Shown piece after piece: positions 31,132-39,900 of a stretch of 64,000 nt of DNA. The position numbers and the translations under genes are program-made. The notes under the pieces were generated by a model, which saw only the letters and a program-made list of their open reading frames with translations, was not told the origin of the DNA and searched no databases. This stretch comes from Salinibacterium sp. ZJ70. GTDB taxonomy: Bacteria > Actinomycetota > Actinomycetes > Actinomycetales > Microbacteriaceae. Each line of letters opens with the position of its first letter. Position 1 is the stretch's first letter. The DNA lies in the NCBI RefSeq assembly GCF_011751865.2, contig NZ_CP061770.1, forward strand, positions 2,232,001 to 2,296,000. Direction: 5' to 3'.

Positions 31132-32111
31132 TGACGCTGCGCGCCGGAGTCCTCGGCCTCGGAGTGATGGGACGCAACCACGCCCGCGTGCTCGCCGGGC
31201 TCGAGGGCGTGGAATTCGCGGGTGTCTTCGACCCGGCGCCCAACGTCCCCGCGACCGTGCACGACCGTCCCGTAGTAGGCGACCTCGATGCGTTCATCGA
31301 CCTCAAGCTCGACTACGCGGTCGTCGCGGCGCCCACCGTGTACCACCTCGACATGGCCACGCGCCTCGCGAACGAGGGTATCCACGCCCTCATCGAGAAG
31401 CCCGTCGCCTCGACGTCCGAGGACGCCACGGCGCTTCGCGACCTGTTCGCCGAGAAGGGACTCATTGGCGGCGTCGGACACATCGAGCGCTATAACCCCG
31501 CCCTGCAGGCGGCGCGCACCCGCATCGAAGACGGGCTCATCGGCGACATCTACCAGATAACGACGCGTCGCCAGGGGCCGTTCCCCGGTCGCATCGCCGA
31601 TGTGGGTGTCATCAAGGATCTCGCCTCCCACGACATCGACCTCACCGCATGGGTCGCACAGCAGTCCTTCGTCTCCGTCAACGCGCGCACCACCCACCGC
31701 AGCGGCCGCCCGCACGAGGACATGGTCGTCGCCGTCGGCACGCTGTCGAGCGGCACCATCACCTCGCACACGGTGAACTGGCTGACCCCGTTCAAGGAGC
31801 GTGTCACCATCATCACCGGCGAGAAGGGCGTCCTCGTCGCAGACACCCTGACGGCTGATCTCACCTTCTATATCAACGGCACGATCCAGAACACCTGGGA
31901 TCAAGCGGCATCGTTCCGAGGAGTCACCGAGGGCGATGTCACACGATTCGCGCTGGAGCGCAAGGAGCCGCTCGTCGCCGAGCACGAGGCGTTCCGAGAC
32001 TCCGTGCTCGCCGGCTCGCCGCAGGGCATCGTCACGCTCGCCGAGGGCACTCGCGTGGTCGAGATCGCCGAGCAGATGGTAGCCGAAGGCCTGAACTGGC
32101 GCCTCACCTGA
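31131..32111 (+). CDS. Gfo/Idh/MocA oxidoreductase (WbpB/WlbA-like UDP-sugar 3-dehydrogenase)
   Basis: NAD(P)-dependent dehydrogenase of 326 residues. The Rossmann motif is GVLGLGVMGRNHARVL and the family EKP motif is ALIEKPVAST; a conserved His occurs in GVGHIERYNPAL. In the known pathway this enzyme oxidises C3 of UDP-N-acetyl-glucosaminuronic acid. Some members keep NADH bound and recycle it by reducing 2-oxoglutarate to 2-hydroxyglutarate, which makes the hydroxyglutarate oxidase gene at 36689-37870 noteworthy. The family is established, the exact substrate inferred from neighbours. Confidence 0.87.
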   Translation: MTLRAGVLGLGVMGRNHARVLAGLEGVEFAGVFDPAPNVPATVHDRPVVGDLDAFIDLKLDYAVVAAPTVYHLDMATRLANEGIHALIEKPVASTSEDATALRDLFAEKGLIGGVGHIERYNPALQAARTRIEDGLIGDIYQITTRRQGPFPGRIADVGVIKDLASHDIDLTAWVAQQSFVSVNARTTHRSGRPHEDMVVAVGTLSSGTITSHTVNWLTPFKERVTIITGEKGVLVADTLTADLTFYINGTIQNTWDQAASFRGVTEGDVTRFALERKEPLVAEHEAFRDSVLAGSPQGIVTLAEGTRVVEIAEQMVAEGLNWRLT

Positions 32112-32128
32112 CGCGCCGGCAAGACGAT

Positions 32129-33091
32129 ATGAACAGCGCATCCGAGCAGTCGCCCCTCTGGGCGTGCCCACGCTGCCACGCGGAGCTCGACCCGAGCACG
32201 CTGGCGACGTCGGGCGACCACACCCTCCCCCTCGAGGCGGCTACGCGCACCGTGCACACGTCGGCGTCGCTCGATCACTACCCCGGGGCGTGCGCCCAGT
32301 GCGGCCTCCCCTACGCCAACGTCGGGTCGCGCCGCTTCGCCTATCCGTACCGTCAGCTCCTCGGCACCATCGACCAGAAACGGTTCCTCCGCTGGTCGGC
32401 TGCCCAGAACAACGGATTCGTCTCGTACTCCCTCATGAAGGGCAGCTCGTGCTCGGTCGACGGGCGCGAGGACGCACGCCAGTTCGCGGACTTCATCACC
32501 GATCGCATCGGCGCCGATACGAAGGTCGCGCTCGACCTGGGCTGCGGCCCGCTCGAGCGCCCCGCGTATCTGCCGGCGCTTGCTGCTGACGCCACCCTCA
32601 TCGGAGTCGACCCCTTCGAGAGCAGCTGGAACGGCAGCTTCGTCCAGGGAGTCGGCGAGTTCCTCCCGGTTCGCAGCGCGAGCGTCGACCTCGTGATCGC
32701 CGCCACCGCGCTCGACCACACGCTCGACCTCGGTCGCTCACTTGCGGAGATCGCGCGCGTCACCCGCTCGGGCGGCGACCTGATGGTGTGGGACCACATC
32801 TTCCCGTCCCGCGCGAAGCACCTGCTCAACGTGCTCATCGGGCTCGTGCTACCCTCGCCGCTGTCGTCGAAGATCCGCGACTTCCGCAGCAACTTCATGC
32901 GCGAGCGCGTGCGCCTCTACGACAACGGCGTCGTCCTCTGGACGCCGCCCGGATACGCTGACCCGTTCCACGAGCCGCGGTCACGGCGACGGTCATGGCC
33001 CCGACGCCTGCATGGGGAGATCACCCGCGCCGGCTTCCGGCTGGCGGGAACCGACGAGACGCTCGGCTTCAGCCACTACGTGCGCGACTGA
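32129..33091 (+). CDS. SAM-dependent methyltransferase with N-terminal zinc ribbon
   Basis: A 320-residue protein. The first 75 residues have two Cys pairs (WACPRCHAEL and CAQCGLPY) that form a probable zinc ribbon like those on sugar methyltransferases; then a class I fold with motif I in ALDLGCGPLERPA and the later VDLVIAATALDHTLDL. As the last gene of the Wlb block it probably methylates a glycan or lipid-linked sugar. No strong ribosome site; start ATG 32129 follows the previous stop by 17 bases. Confidence 0.82.
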   Translation: MNSASEQSPLWACPRCHAELDPSTLATSGDHTLPLEAATRTVHTSASLDHYPGACAQCGLPYANVGSRRFAYPYRQLLGTIDQKRFLRWSAAQNNGFVSYSLMKGSSCSVDGREDARQFADFITDRIGADTKVALDLGCGPLERPAYLPALAADATLIGVDPFESSWNGSFVQGVGEFLPVRSASVDLVIAATALDHTLDLGRSLAEIARVTRSGGDLMVWDHIFPSRAKHLLNVLIGLVLPSPLSSKIRDFRSNFMRERVRLYDNGVVLWTPPGYADPFHEPRSRRRSWPRRLHGEITRAGFRLAGTDETLGFSHYVRD

Positions 33092-33122
33092 CAGGCTGCG
33101 GCTCCGCATCCTCGACCGGAGG

Positions 33123-33148
33123 GCGCGGAACCGTTCCGGTTCGCGCGC
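33123..33148. terminator. Weak hairpin between convergent genes
   Basis: GCGCGGAACC (33123-33132) and GGTTCGCGCGC (33138-33148) can pair with one bulge around the loop GTTCC. Low certainty. Confidence 0.3.
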
Positions 33149-33206
33149 GAAGCGCGGGTGCTCACGCGATGCAATGACACAACGCGCCGCGTAAGCTGTG
33201 CGTGCG

Positions 33207-36200
33207 CTACTGCGCGCCGATGGCGGTCGCGTTGAGGGCGCCCGCCAGGGCGAACCCGAGCGTGCCGTTGCCGGCCACCTGCGCCGTGAGGTACTTCCCG
33301 CGATCCGCCGAGACCGCCGTGTACGTGGTCCCGTTCGCACCCGGGATCGCCGTGCACCCGGCGGGCACGGTCGTATAGGCCGTCGTGATCGGCTGGTCGC
33401 ACCGCAGCCAGTAAATGACGATCGTCGGCGTGGGGCTGCCGGTCCACGAGCCCGTGTTCACCGTCCACACGGAGCCCACGGTCGAGTCGCCCGACACTGT
33501 CGGGGCCACAACGTTCGCGGGCAGGGTCGGCGTGGAAGGCGGTGGCGGCGCCGAGACCGCACCCGAGACGATCTGCGTGGAGTTGAGGGCACCCGCGATC
33601 GCGAACCCGAGCGGACTGTTACCCGCTACCTGCGCCGTCAGATACTTCCCGACATCCCCCGACGCAGCCGTGTACGACGTCGACGTCGCACCCGGAATCG
33701 CCGCACAGCCAGCCGGAACCGTCGTGTACGTCACCGTGATCGGCTGATCGCACCGCAGCCAGTAGATCGCCATCGTCGGCACCGGGTTGCCCGACCACGT
33801 ACCCGTGTTCACCGTCCACACGGAGCCCACGGCCGCATTACCCGACACCGTCGGCTTCACCACATTCGCCGGAAGCGCAGCAGCAGCAGACACGATCTGC
33901 GTGGAGTTGAGGGCACCCGCGATCGCGAACCCGAGCGGACTGTTACCCGCTACCTGCGCCGTCAGATACTTCCCGACATCCCCCGACGCAGCCGTGTACG
34001 ACGTCGACGTCGCACCCGGAATCGCCGCACAGCCAGCCGGAACCGTCGTGTACGTCACCGTGATCGGCTGATCGCACCGCAGCCAGTAGATCGCCATCGT
34101 CGGCACCGGGTTGCCCGACCACGTACCCGTGTTCACCGTCCACACGGAGCCCACGGCCGCATTACCCGACACCGTCGGCTTCACCACATTCGCCGGAAGC
34201 GCAGCAGCAGCAGACACGATCTGCGTGGAGTTGAGGGCACCCGCGATCGCGAACCCGAGCGGACTGTTACCCGCTACCTGCGCCGTCAGATACTTCCCGA
34301 CATCCCCCGACGCAGCCGTGTACGACGTCGACGTCGCACCCGGAATCGCCGCACAGCCAGCCGGAACCGTCGTGTACGTCACCGTGATCGGCTGATCGCA
34401 CCGCAGCCAGTAGATCGCCATCGTCGGCACCGGGTTGCCCGACCACGTACCCGTGTTCACCGTCCACACGGAGCCCACGGCCGCATTACCCGACACCGTC
34501 GGCTTCACCACATTCGCCGGAAGCGCAGCAGCAGCAGACACGATCTGCGTGGAGTTGAGGGCACCCGCGATCGCGAACCCGAGCGGACTGTTACCCGCTA
34601 CCTGCGCCGTCAGATACTTCCCGACATCCCCCGACGCAGCCGTGTACGACGTCGACGTCGCACCCGGAATCGCCGCACAGCCAGCCGGAACCGTCGTGTA
34701 CGTCACCGTGATCGGCTGATCGCACCGCAGCCAGTAGATCGCCATCGTCGGCACCGGGTTGCCCGACCACGTACCCGTGTTCACCGTCCACACGGAGCCC
34801 ACGGCCGCATTACCCGACACCGTCGGCTTCACCACATTCGCCGGAAGCGCAGCAGCAGCAGACACGATCTGCGTGGAGTTGAGGGCACCCGCGATCGCGA
34901 ACCCGAGCGGACTGTTACCCGCTACCTGCGCCGTCAGGTACAAACCGACGTCGGCAAGCGTGGTCACGTACGTCGCAGAGGTCGCCCCGCTGATGGCGAC
35001 GCAGCCCGCGGGAACGGTCGTGTAGCCGGTCGTGATCGGTTGCGAGCAGCGAAGCCAGTGGATCGCCATCGTCGGCGTCGGATCACCCACCCACGTTCCC
35101 GGGTTCGCCGTCCAGGTCGCGCCAACCTTCGGAGCACCGGAGACCGTGGGCGCGGAGACGTTCACTGGGAATCCGACCGGGCGCTGCGACATGGCGCCCG
35201 CGAGCGCGAATCCGAGGGAGTTGTTGCCCGCGACCTGCGCAGTCAGATAGGTGTCGCGATCAGCAGTCGTGACCGTGTACGTGGTTCCGTTCGCCCCCGG
35301 GATGACGGCGCACCCCACCGGGACAGTGGTGAAGGTCGCCGAGATGGGCATCTGGCACCGCAGCCAGTAGATCGCGATGGTGGGCGTCGGCGTGCCAGCC
35401 CAGCCGCCGGTGTTCAGGGTGAGCGTGCTGCCCACCGCGGCGATCCCGGAGATCGTCGGAACGGCCGTGTTGACGGGCGTGCCGATCGCGCTGGCGTACA
35501 CACCGCCAGCGGACATCGCGCCGTAGGAATTCGTCGCGGTGACGAGGACCCCGATGAACCTCCCGGCGTCCGAGCCCGTGGTCACATACGTCGGCCCCGT
35601 CGCTCCGGAGATCGCCGTGCAGCCTGCGGGGATCTGATCGAGGAACGTCCCAGGCTTGCTCGCGCACGACACCCAGGTCTGTGTGAAGGTCGGGGAACCC
35701 GTCCAGGCACCCGCGTTGAGGGTCAGCGTCGAGCCGACGGAGGAGGCGCCGGAGATCGTCGGGCCCACCACTACGTGCGGCTCAGTGATCGACTGCGTGC
35801 TGCCGAACCAGGTCTGGTAGAAGTACCAGAAGTTCCGGTTTCCGTACGAAGAGCATGAGTCGCCGATGCCCGGCATGTTGGCCATCGCGGCCGCGTTCGG
35901 CTGGTACGGGGTGTAGTTGTAGAGCGCCGCGGTCGCGTAATTCTGGACGTAAACCGCCGAGCTACCGCACGCCGCGTTCGGATGCCATTGGATCTGGTGC
36001 ACGCCGGGCTGACGCCCGAAACGGCTCGCCTTGTAGGTGTTGAGCTGGAGCGTGCCCGCGTAGACCTGATTCCCAAAGCCGAGCGTCGTCGGCGCACACG
36101 GCGCTGTGTCCGGGCACGCATAGCCCATCGCGCGGTCGAGCGCCGTCTGCGAGGGGTTGCGGGCCGTGATGAGCCCCTGCTCCTTGTGCAGAGTGACGAG

Positions 36201-36599
36201 GATCACCTTGGCGCTGATGCCGCAGGAGGTCTGCGCGCGATAGATGATCGTCGAGGCGAGAAGCGAGGAACCGCCCTCGAATGCTTCACACTTCACGTTC
36301 CCGGTGTCAGCAGAGATCGATCGGGCTCGGCTTCCGACGCTGAACGTCATCCCCGCGAGGGCGCTGCCCTTCGCAACGAGGAAGGCCTGGATGTCGCTCT
36401 CGCTCATCGCAGTGCGGTCGTAGAACAGCGTGTCACTGATGATCACGCCGGGGTTGAAGTCCGCCGCTGCGACTGCCTCAGCGGGCTCGGGCGCGTCGGC
36501 GGACACGAAAACGGCGCTCAGCAGGGTCACCGCCAGCACCGTGCTCACGATACCCCGAATTCGATGCTTCATCGCGTTGCCACGTCTGCTCTCCCGCAT
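33207..36599 (-). CDS. Secreted protein: lysozyme-like N-terminal region plus eight Ig-like repeats
   Basis: A 1130-residue exported protein of no recognised name. A signal peptide (RIRGIVSTVLAVTLLSAVFV) is followed at about 45-270 by a globular domain with paired Cys, the sentence ISAKVILVTLHKEQGLIT and YQTWFGST at its end; the KEQGL segment resembles the catalytic-Glu helix of transglycosylase/lysozyme folds (inference). Then come eight Ig/beta-sandwich repeats of about 100 residues, each with PTxSGxxxVGSxxT, WxGxPxPT and a CysxxI..Cys pair; repeats 4-7 are identical. No LPxTG or membrane anchor at the C-terminus. Start 36599 has GCGGGGA upstream; 36572 (MKHRIRG) is the alternative. It has its own space for a promoter (36600-36688). 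Confidence 0.85.
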   Translation of the reverse strand: MRESRRGNAMKHRIRGIVSTVLAVTLLSAVFVSADAPEPAEAVAAADFNPGVIISDTLFYDRTAMSESDIQAFLVAKGSALAGMTFSVGSRARSISADTGNVKCEAFEGGSSLLASTIIYRAQTSCGISAKVILVTLHKEQGLITARNPSQTALDRAMGYACPDTAPCAPTTLGFGNQVYAGTLQLNTYKASRFGRQPGVHQIQWHPNAACGSSAVYVQNYATAALYNYTPYQPNAAAMANMPGIGDSCSSYGNRNFWYFYQTWFGSTQSITEPHVVVGPTISGASSVGSTLTLNAGAWTGSPTFTQTWVSCASKPGTFLDQIPAGCTAISGATGPTYVTTGSDAGRFIGVLVTATNSYGAMSAGGVYASAIGTPVNTAVPTISGIAAVGSTLTLNTGGWAGTPTPTIAIYWLRCQMPISATFTTVPVGCAVIPGANGTTYTVTTADRDTYLTAQVAGNNSLGFALAGAMSQRPVGFPVNVSAPTVSGAPKVGATWTANPGTWVGDPTPTMAIHWLRCSQPITTGYTTVPAGCVAISGATSATYVTTLADVGLYLTAQVAGNSPLGFAIAGALNSTQIVSAAAALPANVVKPTVSGNAAVGSVWTVNTGTWSGNPVPTMAIYWLRCDQPITVTYTTVPAGCAAIPGATSTSYTAASGDVGKYLTAQVAGNSPLGFAIAGALNSTQIVSAAAALPANVVKPTVSGNAAVGSVWTVNTGTWSGNPVPTMAIYWLRCDQPITVTYTTVPAGCAAIPGATSTSYTAASGDVGKYLTAQVAGNSPLGFAIAGALNSTQIVSAAAALPANVVKPTVSGNAAVGSVWTVNTGTWSGNPVPTMAIYWLRCDQPITVTYTTVPAGCAAIPGATSTSYTAASGDVGKYLTAQVAGNSPLGFAIAGALNSTQIVSAAAALPANVVKPTVSGNAAVGSVWTVNTGTWSGNPVPTMAIYWLRCDQPITVTYTTVPAGCAAIPGATSTSYTAASGDVGKYLTAQVAGNSPLGFAIAGALNSTQIVSGAVSAPPPPSTPTLPANVVAPTVSGDSTVGSVWTVNTGSWTGSPTPTIVIYWLRCDQPITTAYTTVPAGCTAIPGANGTTYTAVSADRGKYLTAQVAGNGTLGFALAGALNATAIGAQ
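33568..34937. repeat. 324-bp perfect tandem repeats inside the Ig-like protein gene
   Basis: From 33568 to 34937 the sequence repeats with a 324-bp period (108 codons), about 4.2 units. As far as I can read, the copies agree base for base, including silent positions, while the outer repeats differ. Such identity points to recent unequal crossing-over or gene conversion. Copy number may vary between strains or be misassembled. Confidence 0.92.
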
Positions 36600-36688
36600 G
36601 GTTCCCCGCTGTCCTGCCTCCGACGAGGCTCTCTCTATATTGACGGGAGGGCAACCCCTCGGTCGTACGACGCGCCTGTGTGGCGGGG

Positions 36689-37870
36689 TCAGTCGATGAG
36701 GCTCGCGATGTGCGCAGCGATTTCCAGAGCGCTCGTCGCGGCGGGGGAAGGCGCATTGAGAACGTGGATCTGGTTGCGATTCTGCTGGATCACGAAATCG
36801 TCGACGAGGCGCCCGTCGCGGCTGAACGCCTGCGCACGGACTCCCGCCCCCGACGGTACGAGGTCGCGGGTGGTGATCTCAGGTACGAGCCGAGCGAGGT
36901 CACGCGCGAAGGTCTTCTGGGAGAACGACCGCACGATCTCGTTCATGCCCGTCCCGACGTTCTGTGATGCGAACCTGAGGAAGCCGGGGTAGCTGAGCGT
37001 GGCGAACACGTCGCGCGGCGAGATCTTCGTCCACGTGTAGCCCTCGCGCGCGAGCGCCAGCACGGCGTTGGGGCCGGCGTGCACCGCGCCGTCGATCATG
37101 CGCGTCAGGTGGACCCCGAGGAACGGCATGTCCGGATCCGGAACGGGGTAGATGAGTCCCTGCACCAGGTGCTTGCTGGAGTCGCTGAGCTCGAAGTACT
37201 CGCCGCGGAACGGAACGATCCGCACCTCGGGTGTGAAGCCCGCGAGACGGGCGACCGAGTCACTGTGCAGTCCGGCCGCGTTGATGAGCAGGTCGGAGGT
37301 GACCTCGCCGTTGTCGTGGCCGACGACCACCTGGGATCCGGAGTTGCGGATCGAGCGCACCGTGGTGCCGAGGAGCAGCTCCGCGCCATCGGCGGCGGCG
37401 AGCTCCGCCAGCTTCGCGGAGACGGCCTTGTAGTCGATGATGCCCGTGTTCTCAACGCGCAGCGCCTTGACGCCGCCGACGTGCGGCTCGAACTCGCGTG
37501 CCTCCTCCATCGAGATCAGTCGGCACGTCACGCCGTTCGCCGAGGCCCGCGCGGCGAGGGCGTCGAGACGCGCCACTTGGTCGTCGGCCGTGGCGACGAT
37601 GAGCTTGCCGTTCTTCTCGTGGGCGATGCCATGCTCGCGGGCGAACTCGGTCATGGAGACGTTGCCGGCGAGGCACATGGTCGCCTTGAGCGAGCCGGGC
37701 TTGTAGTACGGCCCGGCGTGGATGACGCCCGAGTTGTGCCCGGTCTGATGCGCAGCCCAGTGCGCTTCCTTCTCGAGCACGGTCACGCCGAATCCGCTCG
37801 AAGAGAGGCGGTGGGCGAGGGCGAGCCCGATGATCCCTCCGCCGATAATCGTGACAGTTCTGCGCGTCAC
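36689..37870 (-). CDS. lhgO: L-2-hydroxyglutarate oxidase (LhgO family)
   Basis: FAD-dependent oxidase/dehydrogenase of 393 residues that turns L-2-hydroxyglutarate into 2-oxoglutarate. The FAD-binding motif is TIIGGGIIGLALAHRL, followed by family residues HQTGHNSGVIHAGPYYKPGS, NAAGLHSD, and the C-terminal PSGAGVRAQAFSRDGRLVDDF. It is the last gene of the minus-strand glycan operon; its GTG start overlaps the stop of the glycosyltransferase gene by GTGA. In this place it may reclaim 2-hydroxyglutarate produced by the WlbA-like enzyme. Family call firm; role in the glycan pathway inferred. Confidence 0.9.
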   Translation of the reverse strand: MTRRTVTIIGGGIIGLALAHRLSSSGFGVTVLEKEAHWAAHQTGHNSGVIHAGPYYKPGSLKATMCLAGNVSMTEFAREHGIAHEKNGKLIVATADDQVARLDALAARASANGVTCRLISMEEAREFEPHVGGVKALRVENTGIIDYKAVSAKLAELAAADGAELLLGTTVRSIRNSGSQVVVGHDNGEVTSDLLINAAGLHSDSVARLAGFTPEVRIVPFRGEYFELSDSSKHLVQGLIYPVPDPDMPFLGVHLTRMIDGAVHAGPNAVLALAREGYTWTKISPRDVFATLSYPGFLRFASQNVGTGMNEIVRSFSQKTFARDLARLVPEITTRDLVPSGAGVRAQAFSRDGRLVDDFVIQQNRNQIHVLNAPSPAATSALEIAAHIASLID

Positions 37871-39021
37871 TTCTCGTCTCCAGTTCTGTTGTGCTCGGCG
37901 CCAAGAGCGCGCCGATAGTCGTTGGCGATGCGGGTGGCGATCTGACGTGGACCGTGCCAGCGCTCTGCGAAAGCGCGGCTCCTCCGCGCATGCTCGAGGA
38001 GCTCCGCGCGAGGCATATCAAGTATGCGCCGCAGCGTCTGCGTGATCGTTGTGGGCGTCGCGACGAGGAGCGGCAGCTCTTCGGCCATCCCCGCGGGCAG
38101 GTGCACCAGATCCTGCTCGCGAATGTAGGCGACGACCGGCTTGCCGAGCGCCATCGCCTCGAGCGCGACCCCGCCGTACCATCCGGCATACAGCTGGTCG
38201 ATGACGACGTCGGCGCCGGCGTAGCGTGCGAGCGCCTCGTCGTTGCCGATGCCCTCGATCAGATCGACATCGAAGTCGCGGCCTTCGGCACGCAGCTCGT
38301 CGAGGGCCCCGAGGATGAGGTCGGTTCCCTTCACCCGCCGGTTGCTCGGCGCGTGGGCGAACACGAGCCGCTCGTGCTGCTCCTGGGTGTAGGCGGGGGC
38401 GATCGCGTCGAGATCGATGTGCCCATACGGCACGAACTCGGCCGACGGCGGGAGCACATGCATGAGGTCGGGGTTGACCGCGTAGATGCCCGCGGCGCGC
38501 GCGGCGAGGAACGCGATCTGCCGACGCTTCCGTTCGTCGGACTCGGGGGTGTAGTAGCCCGGCGGAACCTGCGTGGCGATGCTGATCTCGAAGTGTTCGA
38601 GCGAGTAGTCGCCCTGCCGCGCGTCGTCGCCCTGATAGTGCACGAAGAACGGGATCCCGCGCATCCGGAGAACGCCGAGCTCGATCCGCTGCAGCGCGCC
38701 GAGCGCGAGGTTGACGAGCCGCGCCGCGATGCGTCCAGCAGCGCCGCGGCCGGCCAGCGGAAGCCGCGCCGAGAAGAGCGTGCTGCCGAAGTTGTAGTGC
38801 ACCACGTCCCAGCGCCCGAATACGTACCGCAGCGCCGCGATCGCCTTCAGCGCCCGGACCGGAGAGGGGAGGCTCTCGTCGGCGATGACGCGGTCAGCCG
38901 GATAGTTGAGGTAGTTCTGCGTGATCGTCCAGACCTCGGACTCGATCCCCAGCTGCCGCAGCTGATGACTAAGACCGGAGGGATTGCCCCCGACTGTTGT
39001 TGGAAGGTGGAGGACCCGCAT
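37867..39021 (-). CDS. Glycosyltransferase, GT4-like (GT-B fold)
   Basis: A 384-residue cytoplasmic transferase. N-terminal MRVLHLPTTVGGNPSGLS has the acceptor-side glycine loop; C-terminal half has FAHAPSNRRVKGTDLIL, then ADVVIDQLYAGWYGGVALEAMALGKPVV, the conserved E-x7-E like nucleotide-sugar region (first acidic residue replaced by Gln-Leu-Tyr-Ala-Gly context). Sugar and acceptor are unknown. It overlaps both neighbours (1 base with the SDR gene, 4 with lhgO), so it is within one operon. Confidence 0.84.
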   Translation of the reverse strand: MRVLHLPTTVGGNPSGLSHQLRQLGIESEVWTITQNYLNYPADRVIADESLPSPVRALKAIAALRYVFGRWDVVHYNFGSTLFSARLPLAGRGAAGRIAARLVNLALGALQRIELGVLRMRGIPFFVHYQGDDARQGDYSLEHFEISIATQVPPGYYTPESDERKRRQIAFLAARAAGIYAVNPDLMHVLPPSAEFVPYGHIDLDAIAPAYTQEQHERLVFAHAPSNRRVKGTDLILGALDELRAEGRDFDVDLIEGIGNDEALARYAGADVVIDQLYAGWYGGVALEAMALGKPVVAYIREQDLVHLPAGMAEELPLLVATPTTITQTLRRILDMPRAELLEHARRSRAFAERWHGPRQIATRIANDYRRALGAEHNRTGDEK

Positions 39022-39893
39022 CAGCCGCGGATGTCGGCGAGCGCATCACGGAGTGTGATGGTCGGCCGAGCAAGCAGCTCGCTCATCCGGTCGATCGATG
39101 CGATCAAGTCGGTGGCCGGTCCCTCGCTCCCCTCAAAGACGGCAGCGCGGCCAAGGTCGCTCGCGAAGATCTCGCCCACCTCGCGCAGCGAGACCACCTG
39201 CGGCCCCGCGATGTTGGAGGTGGTGCGTCCTTCGACCGCGGCAGCCGCGATCGTGGCGGCGGCGGCGTCCGCCGCGTGCACCGGGTTGATGCGCATGCCG
39301 TGCTCGCCCTGCAGAGTGATGGCCTCGCCGTTGCGCACGCGGTCGTACAGTCGCGGCACGAGCATGCCGCGGGCCTGGTCAGGGCCATAGATGAAGAAGT
39401 AGCGCAGGCACGCGGTCGAGAATTCGGAGGCGTAGCTGTTGACGAGGGCCTCGCTCGAGAGCTTGGTGCCGAGATAGAAGCCCAGCTTCTCGGGGCGCTG
39501 CACGGGAGCGTCCTCGGTGAGCGGCTCACCCGCCGCGCCCTCGTAGACGCCGCCCGACGAGGCGTACACGAAGCTCGACGCGCCAGCCTTGCCCGCGTAG
39601 TCGAGCAGGCCGACGGTCGACGCCACGTTGATCGCGAACGTCGCCGGCGCGCCGCCGGGGAAGTCGCGGAACTCGCGCGCCTGCGCGAGGTGGAAGATCG
39701 CATCCACCTGCGCGGGCAGCGCGCTCGAGTCGATCGGCTGTGACAGGTCGCCGCTGTGGAACTGGACGTCGTCGCGGAAGCCCTGCGACGCATCGCGGAC
39801 GAGTGCGTGGACCTCGACACCCGCATCCGCGAGCGCGTCGACGGTCGCCTTCCCCAGAAGTCCGGCGGCGCCGGTCACCAGTGCAGTCTTCAT
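39021..39893 (-). CDS. NAD-dependent epimerase/dehydratase (SDR)
   Basis: A 290-residue extended-type SDR. The Rossmann motif is ALVTGAAGLLGKAT, the substrate serine region is YASSGGVYEG, and the catalytic Tyr-x-x-x-Lys is FYLGTKLSSE. It would epimerise, dehydrate or reduce a nucleotide sugar for the glycan; the exact reaction cannot be read. It starts 7 bases after the upstream glycosyltransferase gene stops. Confidence 0.85.
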   Translation of the reverse strand: MKTALVTGAAGLLGKATVDALADAGVEVHALVRDASQGFRDDVQFHSGDLSQPIDSSALPAQVDAIFHLAQAREFRDFPGGAPATFAINVASTVGLLDYAGKAGASSFVYASSGGVYEGAAGEPLTEDAPVQRPEKLGFYLGTKLSSEALVNSYASEFSTACLRYFFIYGPDQARGMLVPRLYDRVRNGEAITLQGEHGMRINPVHAADAAAATIAAAAVEGRTTSNIAGPQVVSLREVGEIFASDLGRAAVFEGSEGPATDLIASIDRMSELLARPTITLRDALADIRG

Positions 39894-39900
39894 GCGAGCA

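Noticed and set aside
33568..34937. Nested mobile element or CRISPR-like repeat
   Set aside because: The 324-bp unit is a whole number of codons in frame with a secreted protein and carries no element features.
33198..35858. An 886-codon open frame antisense to the Ig-repeat gene, with repeated Arg/His-rich units
   Set aside because: It mirrors the repeats of the real gene, has no ribosome site and encodes an Arg-saturated sequence typical of a shadow frame in high-GC DNA.
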